Of a stretch of DNA of 64,000 nt, positions 1-8,832 are shown piece by piece (the stretch's first letter is position 1; each line of letters begins with the position of its first letter). Both the position numbers and the translations under genes were made by a program. Below the pieces are notes generated by a model, which did not search any database, was not told the DNA's origin, and worked only from the letters and a program-made list of their open reading frames with translations. The stretch is from Iodidimonas muriae. Lineage in GTDB: Bacteria > Pseudomonadota > Alphaproteobacteria > Sphingomonadales > Rhodothalassiaceae. The stretch is from assembly GCF_014647255.1 (NCBI RefSeq), contig NZ_BMOV01000001.1, forward strand, positions 1 through 64,000, written 5' to 3'.

Positions 1-23
1 CCTTTGCCATGGTGAATCACGTA

Positions 24-665
24 TTACAACAAATGGGAATCCCCGAATTTAATAGGTCCTGACCCTAGGGACCTGTAAAGACGCCACAGCAAAAGTGCCG
101 CTATAATGGCAGCATAGATCTTGGGTTCAAGCCGGTTTCCTTTCACCAGAAAAAGGAAGTGCAAGGCGGCCAAGAGCCCCGCCATATAAACCAGACGGTG
201 CAATGCCTTCCAGCGCGGGGCCCCCAAGCGTTTGATCCAGCCTTTTGTGGAGGTAGCGGCAAGGGGAAGAAGGCACAAAAACGCACCCACACCAAACAGG
301 ATATACACCCGTTCCATAATGTCGCGCCACAGGGCCGAAAAATCCAGTGCAAGATCAAGCCCTAAATAGCTGCCTAGATGCACGGTTACATAAAAAAAGG
401 CGAATAACCCCACCATGCGCCGAAACATCAAAGGCCACGGCTTGTTGATGAGGGCCGCAAACGGGCTGACCGCCAAAGCGAGAATCAGCATGCGCAAGGT
501 CCAGCGCCCGCTGAAGCGGTTGGAGATTTCTTGCGGGTTGATGCCCAGTCCATTGGGCTCTCCAGAAAAATAAAGCGCCCATTGCACAGTCAGCCACAGG
601 GCGGGAAGGCTCAACATGAAAAAGAGGATCGGCTTTCCAAAGATGCGGATCTGTGCCGTGGTCAT
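24..665 (-). CDS. msrQ: MsrQ, heme membrane subunit of the periplasmic methionine sulfoxide reductase
   Basis: Inner-membrane heme b protein that passes quinone-derived electrons to MsrP, which repairs oxidised methionines in periplasmic proteins. The 213-residue product has about six hydrophobic segments and the ferric-reductase-like layout of the YedZ/MsrQ family. His96, His156 (in LHRLVY) and His169 are the likely heme ligands. The open frame runs further upstream into msrP; I chose the ATG at 665 because the MsrQ-like sequence (MTTAQIRIFG) begins there and the extra N-terminus is an out-of-frame shadow of msrP. It lies 26 nt downstream of msrP on the same strand, the usual operon order. 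Confidence 0.93.
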   Translation of the reverse strand: MTTAQIRIFGKPILFFMLSLPALWLTVQWALYFSGEPNGLGINPQEISNRFSGRWTLRMLILALAVSPFAALINKPWPLMFRRMVGLFAFFYVTVHLGSYLGLDLALDFSALWRDIMERVYILFGVGAFLCLLPLAATSTKGWIKRLGAPRWKALHRLVYMAGLLAALHFLFLVKGNRLEPKIYAAIIAALLLWRLYRSLGSGPIKFGDSHLL

Positions 666-691
666 GAACGAAAGAGCCTTGGAAAAAGAGC

Positions 692-1660
692 TTAAAAATA
701 TGTGCGCAGATCCATACCGGAATAAAGCCCGGCCACTTCTTCGGCATATCCGTTGAACATCAGGCTGTCGCGGCGACGGAAATCGCCGATGCGGCGTTCT
801 GTGGCCTGGCTCCAGCGGGGATGGCGCACTTCGGGGTTCACATTGGCATAAAAGCCATATTCCGAAGGCGCAAACTGGTTCCACGAGGTGACGGGCTGCT
901 TTTCCGTAAAGCGGATGGCGACAATAGATTTTATGGATTTGAACCCGTATTTCCAAGGGATCACAAGGCGCAAAGGGGCGCCGTTCTGATTGGGAAGCGG
1001 GGCATCATACAGTCCGGTTGCCAGCAAGGTCAGCGGGTGCAGGGCTTCATCCATCCGCAGCCCTTCTTTATAGGGCCAATCCAGAACCGGAAAGCGCAGG
1101 CCACGCATCATTTTACGGTTAGCCAAGGTTTCAAACTGCACATAGCGTGCCTTTGATGTGGGCTGCAGGCGGCGGATGATCTTGTGCAGGGGAATACCGA
1201 TCCAGGGCACCACCATGGACCATCCTTCCACACAGCGTAGCCTGTAGATGCGGCTTTCCAGATCGCTTGGGGTGATCAAATCGTCAAAGCTGTAGGTGCC
1301 GGCCTTTTCCACCGCACCAGAGACTTTCACCGACCAGGGCTCTGTTTCCATGGCGCTGGCATAGCGCTTTGGGTCGGACTTGTCGGTGCCGAATTCGTAG
1401 AAATTATTATAAGATGTGAGAGCCTTATAGTCTGTCTGGGGTTCTTCGGTGGACAGGGCCTTGTTCAAGGGAGCCTGTGCATAGGGCGAGGCCGCAGCTA
1501 TTTGCGCTTTTGCGGGGGGCATGCCTGAACGCGCCGCGCCAATGCCGACAATTCCGGCCGCAGCCATGGTTTTCATGATATGGCGTCGGCTGTAATACAG
1601 GGCTTTTGGCGTTACCCCGGACTCGGGGATTTGCCAGCTTTTGCGTATGTTGATCAGCAT
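692..1660 (-). CDS. msrP: MsrP, molybdopterin-dependent methionine sulfoxide reductase catalytic subunit
   Basis: Periplasmic Mo-cofactor enzyme that reduces methionine sulfoxide in proteins, fed by MsrQ. The 322-residue protein starts with a twin-arginine signal (SRRHIMK at residues 24-30, then a hydrophobic stretch and a PPAKA cleavage area), so it should be exported folded by Tat; tatABC is in this window. Cys143 in RLRCVEGW is the expected molybdenum ligand. The C-terminus ends in the family-typical MDLRTYF. An AAAGG Shine-Dalgarno lies about 8 nt before the ATG. First gene of the msrPQ pair. Confidence 0.95.
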   Translation of the reverse strand: MLINIRKSWQIPESGVTPKALYYSRRHIMKTMAAAGIVGIGAARSGMPPAKAQIAAASPYAQAPLNKALSTEEPQTDYKALTSYNNFYEFGTDKSDPKRYASAMETEPWSVKVSGAVEKAGTYSFDDLITPSDLESRIYRLRCVEGWSMVVPWIGIPLHKIIRRLQPTSKARYVQFETLANRKMMRGLRFPVLDWPYKEGLRMDEALHPLTLLATGLYDAPLPNQNGAPLRLVIPWKYGFKSIKSIVAIRFTEKQPVTSWNQFAPSEYGFYANVNPEVRHPRWSQATERRIGDFRRRDSLMFNGYAEEVAGLYSGMDLRTYF

Positions 1661-1911
1661 GTGCCGCGCCTTTCCGTCTCTGACAAAGAGCGTCGCCGTG
1701 TTTTATCATAACAAAGCCGGTGCGGACTTCCACCGACTGTTTTTCCGCATTTTCCTTCTGATCTGTTTTGTTGTGCAAGAAAACAGCGGGTTGTCCTTGC
1801 CCGCCAAGCCAAAAGCGCCCAAACTAGGCGGCGAATAGATCATGGATTGCCCGACGGTCACGCCAGCGCGTTTGGCCATCTATCACTTCATATGACAAAG
1901 GATCCTTATCG

Positions 1912-2478
1912 GTGTCGAGACAAAGCGGATATCTGGAAGGGCAATTGCTGCTTGCGATGCCGGGCATGTCGGATGCACGGTTCGACCGATCCGTTATATA
2001 TCTGTGCTCCCATTCCGAAGAAGGGGCCATGGGGCTGGTGCTTAATGAATATCTTACGGCCCTGACATTTTCTGAATTGCTGGATCAGCTTGATATTGAA
2101 ACCGAAGGCACCGTTCAGGATGTGCCCATTTTCGCAGGGGGGCCGGTGGAAACGGGGCGGGGCTTTGTGCTGCATACCAATGATTTCATTCAGGACAGCA
2201 CCCTTGTTGTCAGCGAAACCATCGCCCTGACCGCGACTGTGGATATTTTGAAAGCCATTGCCGAAGGGACGGGGCCGCGCCAGCATATTCTGGCATTGGG
2301 CTATGCGGGCTGGTCGCCGGGCCAGCTGGAACAAGAAATCCAGTCCAATGGATGGCTGACATGCCCAGCAGATGAAGAACTGGTTTTTTGCACCGCTCCC
2401 GATGATATGTGGCCGCGCGCCATGGCCATGATGGGTGTTGATATATCCATGCTGTCATCGCTTTCAGGGCATGCCTGA
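1912..2478 (+). CDS. YqgE/AlgH family protein (DUF179)
   Basis: 188 residues, full length for the YqgE/AlgH family, whose biochemical role is unsettled. Family hallmarks are visible: GQLLLAMPGM near residue 10, then RSVIYLCSHSEEGAMGLVLN, and FAGGPVETGRGFVLH in the middle. The start is a GTG preceded by AAAGGA at about 1897-1902; no ATG exists in this frame upstream, although the upstream codons read plausibly as protein. It is transcribed toward trmL and hemF and may share their transcript. Confidence 0.9.
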   Translation: MSRQSGYLEGQLLLAMPGMSDARFDRSVIYLCSHSEEGAMGLVLNEYLTALTFSELLDQLDIETEGTVQDVPIFAGGPVETGRGFVLHTNDFIQDSTLVVSETIALTATVDILKAIAEGTGPRQHILALGYAGWSPGQLEQEIQSNGWLTCPADEELVFCTAPDDMWPRAMAMMGVDISMLSSLSGHA

Positions 2479-2596
2479 CCGGCTTTGCCCGCGGGCTTGC
2501 CGTTGCAATTTCTTTTGAATGACGTAGGAAAGGGGCTGGTGTGGCACGCTGGCCTTGGCGTGGCCATGTGTGCAGCTTTCATGAAATGTCTGGCCG

Positions 2597-3073
2597 ATGG
2601 TGGATCTTGCTCTTTTCCAACCGGATATTCCCCAAAATACCGGAACTATTTTGCGCATGGGCGCCTGCCTTGGCGCGGCGGTTCATGTGATCGAGCCTGC
2701 GGGCTTTCCCTTTTCAGAAAAGGCGCTGCGGCGGGCGGGCATGGATTATATCGATCATGTGCGCATTTTTCGCCATCTGGATTGGTGTGCATTTGAAGCG
2801 TGGCGCAAGGAGGCCGGGCGGCGAGCCGTTTTGTTGACGACAAAAGCCGCTCAGCCTTATACGGATTTGACCTATCTCAAAGATGATGTCCTGATTTTGG
2901 GGCAGGAAAGTCAGGGCGTGCCGCAAAGGGTTCATGATGCGGCCGATGAACGGGTGACCATCCCCATGCATTTGGGCATGCGATCACTGAATATTGCAAT
3001 GGCTGCGGCGTTGGTGTTGGGCGAATCCTTGCGCCAGACCGGAGCCTTCCCTGTGATCGAGCAGGCTGAGTGA
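2597..3073 (+). CDS. trmL: tRNA (cytidine/uridine-34 2'-O)-methyltransferase TrmL
   Basis: SPOUT-class methyltransferase that 2'-O-methylates the wobble nucleotide of leucine tRNAs. The 158-residue length fits TrmL. Motifs: [13 protein letters not shown] at the N-terminus, LGQESQGVP near residue 101 and [13 protein letters not shown] near residues 121-135, which form the trefoil-knot SAM pocket. No clear Shine-Dalgarno is visible at the ATG. hemF follows within 10 nt, so the two are probably co-transcribed. Confidence 0.95.
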   Translation: MVDLALFQPDIPQNTGTILRMGACLGAAVHVIEPAGFPFSEKALRRAGMDYIDHVRIFRHLDWCAFEAWRKEAGRRAVLLTTKAAQPYTDLTYLKDDVLILGQESQGVPQRVHDAADERVTIPMHLGMRSLNIAMAAALVLGESLRQTGAFPVIEQAE

Positions 3074-3083
3074 AGGGGTGTCG

Positions 3084-3989
3084 ATGATGGCGACGATGAT
3101 GACCGATAATGAGGACCAAGGGGCGATAATGGAAGACAGAAAAGCCCGCGCGGCCACATGGTTTGAATGTTTGCGTGATCAGATATGCGAGGCTTTTGAA
3201 AAGTTGGAATCCGATTATCGCGGGCCGTTGTCTGATCGCCCTGCCGGACGGTTCGAGCGCAAACGCTGGAAACGTGATGCGGCAGCCCATGAAACGGGGG
3301 ATACCGGCGGCGGTGAAATGTCGATCATGCGGGGACGGGTGTTTGAAAAGGTCGGGGTGAATATCTCCACTGTCTATGGACAATTCGCAGAGCCTTTCAA
3401 CAAGCAGATCCCCGGTGCGGAAGAAGATCCGCGCTTTTGGGCTTCGGGCATTTCTCTGGTGGCGCATATGCGATCGCCTTTGGTGCCTGCGGTACATATG
3501 AACACCCGCATGATTGTCACCAGCAAATCATGGTTCGGGGGCGGCGCCGATCTTACCCCCACATTCCCCGATGAGGCCGATACCAAAACATTTCACAGCG
3601 CTTTGAAAGCCGCCTGTGATGCCCATGACGATAGCTATTATCCGCGCTTTAAAGAATGGTGCGATACATATTTTTTCTTGCCGCATCGCAATGAAATGCG
3701 CGGGGTTGGCGGTATTTTTTACGATCAGCTCAATAGCGGCGATTGGGAGGAAGATTTTTCCTTCACCCGCGATGTGGGACGGGCCTTCAATGATGTGTAT
3801 CCCGCACTGGTGCGCAACCATATGGATAAAGAATGGACCGATGCGGAACGCGAAGCGCTTTTGGTAAAACGCGGGCGCTATGCGGAATTCAATCTGGTCT
3901 ATGATCGGGGCACCAAATTCGGCCTGCAAACCGGCGGCAATATCGACGCGATCTTGATGTCTTTGCCACCTGAAGCCAAATGGCCCTGA
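3084..3989 (+). CDS. hemF: Oxygen-dependent coproporphyrinogen-III oxidase
   Basis: Oxidatively decarboxylates coproporphyrinogen III to protoporphyrinogen IX using O2 in heme biosynthesis. The 301-residue protein carries the family signatures [28 protein letters not shown] and the C-terminal [13 protein letters not shown] and [17 protein letters not shown] at 3078 is in frame, but AAGGGG at 3073-3078 sits 5 nt before the ATG at 3084, so I start there; further in-frame ATGs follow at 3087, 3096 and 3099. Use of the O2-dependent enzyme points to aerobic growth. Confidence 0.96.
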   Translation: MMATMMTDNEDQGAIMEDRKARAATWFECLRDQICEAFEKLESDYRGPLSDRPAGRFERKRWKRDAAAHETGDTGGGEMSIMRGRVFEKVGVNISTVYGQFAEPFNKQIPGAEEDPRFWASGISLVAHMRSPLVPAVHMNTRMIVTSKSWFGGGADLTPTFPDEADTKTFHSALKAACDAHDDSYYPRFKEWCDTYFFLPHRNEMRGVGGIFYDQLNSGDWEEDFSFTRDVGRAFNDVYPALVRNHMDKEWTDAEREALLVKRGRYAEFNLVYDRGTKFGLQTGGNIDAILMSLPPEAKWP

Positions 3990-4048
3990 GTGGGGTTTGG
4001 GGCCTGGACCCGTTGTTTTTACCCTTCTCCTTCAAATAGATATCGGCA

Positions 4049-4067
4049 CCCCGGACATGGTCCGGGG
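4049..4067. other. Perfect 8-bp stem-loop downstream of hemF
   Basis: CCCCGGAC, loop ATG, GTCCGGGG forms a perfect GC-rich hairpin 60 nt past the hemF stop. No T-run follows, so on its own it is not a classical terminator; it may be a transcript-stabilising or repetitive extragenic element. Confidence 0.45.
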
Positions 4068-4113
4068 GCCATATAGGTCTTCGCTTTCAATAAGTGATAC
4101 CGCCTTGCATAAA

Positions 4114-4144
4114 GGCCAGGCCATGGGCCTTGGCCGGTATTTTT
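4114..4144 (+). terminator. Probable terminator of the hemF transcript
   Basis: GGCCAGGCC (4114-4122), loop ATG and GGCCTTGGCC (4126-4135) pair with one bulged T. A short run of five Ts (4140-4144) follows after GGTA. It ends just before the possible -35 box of the next gene, isolating the ArsR-type operon. Confidence 0.55.
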
Positions 4145-4145
4145 C

Positions 4146-4178
4146 TTGACAATGATTAGATAATTAGCTAATTGTCTA
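4146..4178 (+). promoter_or_regulatory. Putative promoter and ArsR-family operator
   Basis: A 22-bp inverted repeat (4157-4178, one mismatched pair) contains a perfect 12-bp palindrome AATTAGCTAATT at 4162-4173. It lies 3 nt before the start codon of the ArsR-type repressor and just after a TTGACA at 4146-4151. The -10 element is weak. No Shine-Dalgarno is visible between the repeat and the ATG. The position suits autorepression, as is known for ArsR/SdpR regulators. Confidence 0.65.
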
Positions 4179-4181
4179 TTC

Positions 4182-4505
4182 ATGAGCACAGTTTTTAAAG
4201 CCTTATCCGACCCGACGCGCCGCCGCGTTCTGGAACTTTTGCGGGAAGGCCCGCAATCGGCAGGAGCACTTGCGGCGCATTTCAATGTCTCCAAGCCCAC
4301 CATGTCGGCGCATTTTTCGGTGTTGAAAGAAGCCGATCTGGTGGAAGCGGTCAGGCAAGGAAAAACCATCCTCTATCATTTGAAGCTATCGGTTCTGGAA
4401 GATGCGCTTTTGGGCTTTGCCCGTGTGTTCGGGCTGGGCGAAACGGCCCCGCCGCCAGCGATAAAAAAGAACAGCGAAAACAAAAAAGAGGACCCCGTGT
4501 CATGA
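4182..4505 (+). CDS. ArsR-family (SdpR-like) winged-helix repressor
   Basis: A 107-residue DNA-binding protein. The N-terminal part (FKALSDPTRRRVLELL) and the recognition region (LAAHFNVSKPTMSAHFSVLKEADLV) are typical ArsR winged helix-turn-helix. No metal-binding ELCVC-type cysteine pair is present, so it is unlikely to be a classical metal sensor; the sequence style is closer to the autorepressor SdpR. Its stop overlaps the start of the membrane-protein gene (ATGA), and an inverted repeat sits at its own start, so it probably represses both genes. The inducing signal is unknown. Confidence 0.85.
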   Translation: MSTVFKALSDPTRRRVLELLREGPQSAGALAAHFNVSKPTMSAHFSVLKEADLVEAVRQGKTILYHLKLSVLEDALLGFARVFGLGETAPPPAIKKNSENKKEDPVS

Positions 4506-5089
4506 CAGCACACACATCTCTGAAAACAGCCGCATCGGTTATTGTTCTTGCGGTGGCAGGGCTGGCCATTTGGCAAGGGATGCTTGATCCTTCCCGCATC
4601 CTGCCCATGGCAGTTGCCGCGCTCTTTCTGCCCATAGCCGGGGGCGGGGCTTTGCTGCTCGTCCATTTGAAATGCGCGGATGCAACGCGCCGGTCGGCGG
4701 CTTTGGCCAGCCTTTATAAAGGCATTATTTTTGGTGGCATCATCCTTGCCGTGTCTTTGGCGGCGACTTTGGGCGCCCTTTTAGGTGCTTTTGACGGGGC
4801 AGCCAATATTTCAAAACGGATATCCGGGATCATCATCGGTGCGGTTTTCCTTTATTACGCCAATAGCCTTCCCAAACGGGTCGCCTCGGCGAAAATGCAG
4901 AAAATCCTGCGCGGCAATGGCTGGATTTTTGTGATTGCGGGTCTGGGCTATTTTCTGAGCTGGCTGGCTTTGCCGATCCAGATGGCAGGCACCGTGGCTA
5001 TCGGCATCATGGCTGTGGGTGTGGCGGTGGTTATCATCAGGACATTGGGATATCGCCGCGCCTGTCAGCCCTCGAACGAGGGGCAGTGA
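4502..5089 (+). CDS. Polytopic membrane protein coupled to an ArsR-type repressor (SdpI-like)
   Basis: A 195-residue protein with about six hydrophobic segments. A YYANSLPK motif after the fourth segment recalls the N-x-(M/L)PK motif of SdpI-type immunity proteins. It overlaps the repressor gene by 4 nt, implying translational coupling. The SdpR/SdpI pairing of Bacillus (repressor plus membrane immunity/signal protein) is the closest known parallel, but no toxin gene is visible nearby. The function is inferred from layout and one motif only. Confidence 0.6.
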   Translation: MTAHTSLKTAASVIVLAVAGLAIWQGMLDPSRILPMAVAALFLPIAGGGALLLVHLKCADATRRSAALASLYKGIIFGGIILAVSLAATLGALLGAFDGAANISKRISGIIIGAVFLYYANSLPKRVASAKMQKILRGNGWIFVIAGLGYFLSWLALPIQMAGTVAIGIMAVGVAVVIIRTLGYRRACQPSNEGQ

Positions 5090-5178
5090 AATACGCTTTT
5101 GTTGCAAAGGGTGCGTGAAAATATAGGCTCCAATGATAGCCCTTACGATCAAATTCGAAGACTGGCAGGGAAAATTTT

Positions 5179-5904
5179 ATGAACAGGATGATTATTTTAT
5201 TGGTGCTTTTTATTCTTACGGCCTGTTCCGCTGATGGATTTGGCAAGGCGAAGCATAGTGTGATGCGCAATGCGGTCTATGAAGCGGCGACTGGCTGTGA
5301 ACAGAAAATGGTAGCTTTGCCGTCCACTGCTGATCCGGTGGAATTTGATATTGCCCTTTTATGTATCGACCGGATCTTGTCGCGCGGGGACTTGCGTGTA
5401 TACGAGCAAGCGGTGGTGCAGGAACTTCGGGCATCGGCGCTTGTTCGGGCTGGAAAAAACAGGCAAGCGCAACGGATCTTCGCGCAATTGATGAAAACAA
5501 AGGGTCTGCCGTCTGGTTTCTATCCGCGTGTGCTCCGGGCGCAGGCGGCGGTTGGTAATGCAGAGGCGCAACGGGTGTTGATGGCGAACGAGGAATGGAG
5601 CAATTCACCGTTGAAATATGTTGCCCCCCGCTATCCCAAGGCTGCCGTTGATGAGGGCATCGAAGGATGTGTCATGGTCGAATTTACAGTGGAAGAAACG
5701 GGACGGACGAGCAATGTGGATGTTGTCCGGGCCGAGCCGCCGCATGTGTTCGATCAAGAAGCTATAAGCGCGGCACAGCGCATCCGTTATGAGCCTCCGA
5801 CCTATAAGGGGGAGCCGGTCAAGCAGTTCGGCGTTGCTCATCTATTCACCTTCCACATGACGGAAGATATCAAGCCACAGGATATGTCGCGGCGGTGCAT
5901 TTGA
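5179..5904 (+). CDS. Lipoprotein with C-terminal TonB domain
   Basis: 241 residues. The N-terminus is a lipoprotein signal with lipobox LTAC (Cys16). Residues about 145-235 form a TonB C-terminal domain (PRYPKAAVDEGIEGCVMVEFTV, then RYEPP). The middle looks helical, perhaps repeat-like. There is no N-terminal membrane anchor of the TonB kind and no proline-rich spacer, so it is not a canonical energy-transducing TonB; the domain more likely works in the periplasm or at the outer membrane. AGGG at 5167-5170 is the ribosome-binding site. No clear operon partner. Confidence 0.8.
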   Translation: MNRMIILLVLFILTACSADGFGKAKHSVMRNAVYEAATGCEQKMVALPSTADPVEFDIALLCIDRILSRGDLRVYEQAVVQELRASALVRAGKNRQAQRIFAQLMKTKGLPSGFYPRVLRAQAAVGNAEAQRVLMANEEWSNSPLKYVAPRYPKAAVDEGIEGCVMVEFTVEETGRTSNVDVVRAEPPHVFDQEAISAAQRIRYEPPTYKGEPVKQFGVAHLFTFHMTEDIKPQDMSRRCI

Positions 5905-6060
5905 GGGATCTGCGACCATGAAGACAGGGCGCAGATTCTGGGTCAAAGTGCGTGCTTCTTGGGCCGGTCACTGATCGTGCTTTTTCTGTGAAGTGATACC
6001 GTGACACAGGGAACGGGGCAGGGCACTATGGGGGAAATATCTTCAAGGAGACTGCCCGAT

Positions 6061-7002
6061 ATGGCTATGCCCGTTGCTTTGAAAGACCGCTTGCGGCTTC
6101 CCGTTATTGCCGCCCCGATGTTTTTGGTTTCCGGCCCCAAGCTTGTTGCGGCCTGCTGTAATGCCGGGGTGATCGGGACATTCCCCAGCCTGAATGCCCG
6201 TCCGGTGGAGCAATTCGATGCGTGGCTTGATGATCTGGAGGCAGGGCTTGAGGCCGATGCCGCACCTTTCGGTGTGAATTTGATCGTGCATCGTTCCAAC
6301 AGCAGGCTGGAAGAAGATACGGCGCTGGTGGTGAAACACAAAGTACCGCTTGTCATCACATCGGTGGGGCATCCGGGCGATATTGTCGCTCAGGTTCATG
6401 CCTATGGTGGGCTGGTGTTTCACGATGTGATCAATATGCGCCATGCTGAAAAGGCCATTGAGGCGGGCGTGGATGGCATTATCGCCGTTTGTGCCGGAGC
6501 CGGTGGCCATGCGGGCACGCTGAACCCCTTTGCCTTTATTCCCAAGCTGCGCGAGCGTTTCGATGGCGCCATCATATTGGCCGGATCGTTGTCTGATGGC
6601 CGGTCTATCCGGGCGGCACAGGTTTTGGGCGCCGATTTTGCCTATATGGGCACACGCTTTATTGCCACCAGGGAAAGCGTGGCGGATCAGTCCTATAAAG
6701 ACATGATCGTCCAGTCTGAAATGAACGATATTATCTACACGGATCAGGTGTCGGGGATCTTGGGGAATTTTCTCGCCCCCAGCCTGAAGGCGGCAGGTAT
6801 CGACCCGACGCCGGGAGCGGTTATGAAAGCCGTGAATATGGATCTATCCATGCGCGAAACGGGCGATAAGAAAAAAGGCAAGGCATGGAAAAGCATCTGG
6901 AGCGCTGGGCAAGGCGTGAGTGCTATCCATGATGTGCCAAGCGTTGCAGAACTGGTGGCGCAATTGGAGGCGGATTATAAAGCCAGCGCCCGAACGGACT
7001 GA
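6061..7002 (+). CDS. Nitronate monooxygenase (NPD/2-nitropropane dioxygenase family)
   Basis: FMN-dependent TIM-barrel enzyme that oxidises alkyl nitronates such as propionate 3-nitronate. The 313-residue protein has the N-terminal RLPVIAAPMFLVSGP and the flavin-binding AVCAGAGGHAG and ILAGSLSDGRSI regions. The frame is open upstream to a GTG at 6001, but AAGGAG at 6045-6050 lies 10 nt before the ATG at 6061, which also matches the usual family start. Exact substrate is uncertain, since many members are only broadly annotated. Confidence 0.88.
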   Translation: MAMPVALKDRLRLPVIAAPMFLVSGPKLVAACCNAGVIGTFPSLNARPVEQFDAWLDDLEAGLEADAAPFGVNLIVHRSNSRLEEDTALVVKHKVPLVITSVGHPGDIVAQVHAYGGLVFHDVINMRHAEKAIEAGVDGIIAVCAGAGGHAGTLNPFAFIPKLRERFDGAIILAGSLSDGRSIRAAQVLGADFAYMGTRFIATRESVADQSYKDMIVQSEMNDIIYTDQVSGILGNFLAPSLKAAGIDPTPGAVMKAVNMDLSMRETGDKKKGKAWKSIWSAGQGVSAIHDVPSVAELVAQLEADYKASARTD

Positions 7003-7024
7003 TTGTTTGCGACGAGACAAGACT

Positions 7025-7046
7025 ATTTGTTCTTGATTTGTTCTTG
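7025..7046 (+). promoter_or_regulatory. LexA (SOS) box of the alphaproteobacterial type, GTTC-N7-GTTC
   Basis: Two perfect tandem copies of an 11-bp unit (ATTTGTTCTTG) place GTTC at 7029-7032 and 7040-7043, separated by exactly 7 nt. GTTC-N7-GTTC is the established LexA operator in Alphaproteobacteria. It lies 23 nt upstream of the start of the radical SAM gene and 26 nt after the stop of the previous gene, where an operator would be expected. Confidence 0.75.
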
Positions 7047-7066
7047 TAGGCGCGTAAACTGCGCCC

Positions 7067-8236
7067 ATGAGAACACGTCCGGAAATCACAGAATCACCAT
7101 TGGAAGAAACGGCCTTCGTTCGCGCTGAGAAAAGGCGTGGGCGAGGGGCGCGCTCCAATGCTTCGGGGCGGCATGAAGCCTATGCGCGGGTGTCTTTCGA
7201 TGATGGCTGGCATGATGGGACGGCAAGCCAAGGGGCTGGGGGTGCACAGGCCGAGCACCATGAGGCGGATGAGAATGATATCCCGCGGCTCAGAACCACG
7301 GTCACGGATGAACATGCGAAAACCATCATCACCCGCAATATATCGCCCGATATTCCCTTTGATCGCTCGATCAATCCCTATCGTGGCTGTGAACATGGCT
7401 GCATTTACTGCTATGCGCGGCCCAGCCATGCCAATATGGGGCTATCGCCCGGTTTGGATTTTGAAACGCGGCTGTTTGCAAAGCCCAATGCTGCCGATTT
7501 GTTGCGTAAGGAACTGGCGCGTCCGCGATATCGTTGTCGGCCCATTGCCATCGGCACCAATACAGACCCTTATCAACCGGTCGAGAAGGATCGGCAGATT
7601 ATGCGCCGTCTTCTTGAGGTGCTTGATGAAGCGTCCCATCCTGTGACCATTATAACCAAATCCGCTTTGATAGGGCGCGATCTGGATATTCTATCCTCTA
7701 TGGCGCGGCGGAATTTGGTAAAGGTGGCGCTGTCTGTCACCACATTGGATCACCGCCTTTCCCGTCATATGGAACCACGGGCCAGCACGCCGGGGCGGCG
7801 TTTGCAGGCGATTTCGGCGCTGGCAAAGGCCGGCATAAGAACAGGGGTGATGGTGGCTCCGGTGATCCCGTCCTTGAACGACCATGAAATCGAAGGAATT
7901 TTGGCAAAAGCCTATGAAGCGGGGGCGCGGGAAGCGGGGTGGGTGATGTTGCGCCTGCCGCTTGAAATCAAGGACTTGTTTGCCGAATGGCTGGCGGAAG
8001 AAGCCCCTGACCGGGCGGATCGGGTGATGGGCTTGGTGAAAAATATGCGCAATGGCCGCCTCTATGACACGCGGTTCATGCACCGTATGCGCGGGCAGGG
8101 GGCTTATGCAGATATGATTTCCAAGCGCTTTCGTTTGGCGGTGAAAAAACTGGGCTTTCATATGGGGCTCGAGCCTTTGGACTGCACGCGATTTGTTGCG
8201 CCCCGGCAAGATAGCCAGCAGATGAGCCTGTTTTAA
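7067..8236 (+). CDS. PA0069/Rv2578c-type radical SAM protein (SplB-related)
   Basis: 389 residues. Cys108, Cys112 and Cys115 form the CxxxCxxC motif (GCEHGCIYCYARP) that binds the 4Fe-4S cluster used to cleave S-adenosylmethionine. Around it, NPYRGC and YARPSH are typical of the PA0069 family, related to spore photoproduct lyase. The substrate of this family is unknown. The first ~70 residues are low-complexity and polar. A perfect LexA-type box directly upstream suggests induction by DNA damage, which fits a role in nucleic-acid repair by analogy with SplB, but this is inference. Confidence 0.88.
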   Translation: MRTRPEITESPLEETAFVRAEKRRGRGARSNASGRHEAYARVSFDDGWHDGTASQGAGGAQAEHHEADENDIPRLRTTVTDEHAKTIITRNISPDIPFDRSINPYRGCEHGCIYCYARPSHANMGLSPGLDFETRLFAKPNAADLLRKELARPRYRCRPIAIGTNTDPYQPVEKDRQIMRRLLEVLDEASHPVTIITKSALIGRDLDILSSMARRNLVKVALSVTTLDHRLSRHMEPRASTPGRRLQAISALAKAGIRTGVMVAPVIPSLNDHEIEGILAKAYEAGAREAGWVMLRLPLEIKDLFAEWLAEEAPDRADRVMGLVKNMRNGRLYDTRFMHRMRGQGAYADMISKRFRLAVKKLGFHMGLEPLDCTRFVAPRQDSQQMSLF

Positions 8237-8303
8237 TGAAAACCGGGCGGCAGGCTGTGCCCGCGCACCCGGTAAAGGCTGATTCGTTGGGTGAGGCTTT
8301 GGT

Positions 8304-8810
8304 TCAAGCCTCGCCCATGGTTTCCAGCATGGCGGCATCCAGTGCGTCTTTCGGGGTTTTCCCCGCCCAGACCACGAATTGGAAGACCGGATAAAAGCGT
8401 TCACATTCGCTCAATGCGGTTTCTACCATGATCGCCAGATGATTGCCGGAAAGACCGGTGCCTTCTTCATCGGCGATGGTGGCGTGGCGATACATCAGCA
8501 AGCCTTCATCGCACCACATTTCAAAATGCCCAAGCCATAATCGTTCATTGATCAGGCCCAGCGTTTCATAAACATTTGCCCGTTTGGCCTCGGGAACGCG
8601 GCCATCGAACACGCTGGCAATTTGCAAAACGCGTTCTTCTTCGCGCCAGAAAAAGCGGAGTTGATATTCGCAATATCCGCCGGTAACGGCAGCGGTTAGT
8701 TCATCTTCCTGACGGTCGAAGACCCAATCATTGACGTTGGCAAGCTCCTCAACCAGATCGAGGGGGTTGGAAACCGGAGCGGTGTCGTCGTCGGCGATGA
8801 GCGTGGTCAT
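8304..8810 (-). CDS. YbjN domain-containing protein
   Basis: 168 residues, acidic, no signal peptide or membrane segment. The YbjN fold is recognisable from the paired strands CEYQLRFFWREEERVLQIAS and the central LGLINERLWLGHFEMWCDEGLLMYRH. The family resembles type III secretion chaperones structurally and has a loosely defined role in stress tolerance. AAGGAG on the minus strand lies about 9 nt before the ATG, right behind a strong hairpin. It converges with the radical SAM gene. Confidence 0.88.
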   Translation of the reverse strand: MTTLIADDDTAPVSNPLDLVEELANVNDWVFDRQEDELTAAVTGGYCEYQLRFFWREEERVLQIASVFDGRVPEAKRANVYETLGLINERLWLGHFEMWCDEGLLMYRHATIADEEGTGLSGNHLAIMVETALSECERFYPVFQFVVWAGKTPKDALDAAMLETMGEA

Positions 8811-8832
8811 GCTCTTTCACTCCTTTGGCTGC

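Noticed and set aside
1-10. A minus-strand ATGGCAAAGG at the very left edge that could start another gene
   Set aside because: Only three codons are visible, with no supporting evidence.
24-956. A 310-residue frame extending msrQ upstream
   Set aside because: Residues before the ATG at 665 overlap msrP out of frame and do not look like MsrQ.
8237-8303. ACCGGG ... CCCGGT pairing after the radical SAM gene as a terminator
   Set aside because: Only 6 bp with a long loop and no T-run.
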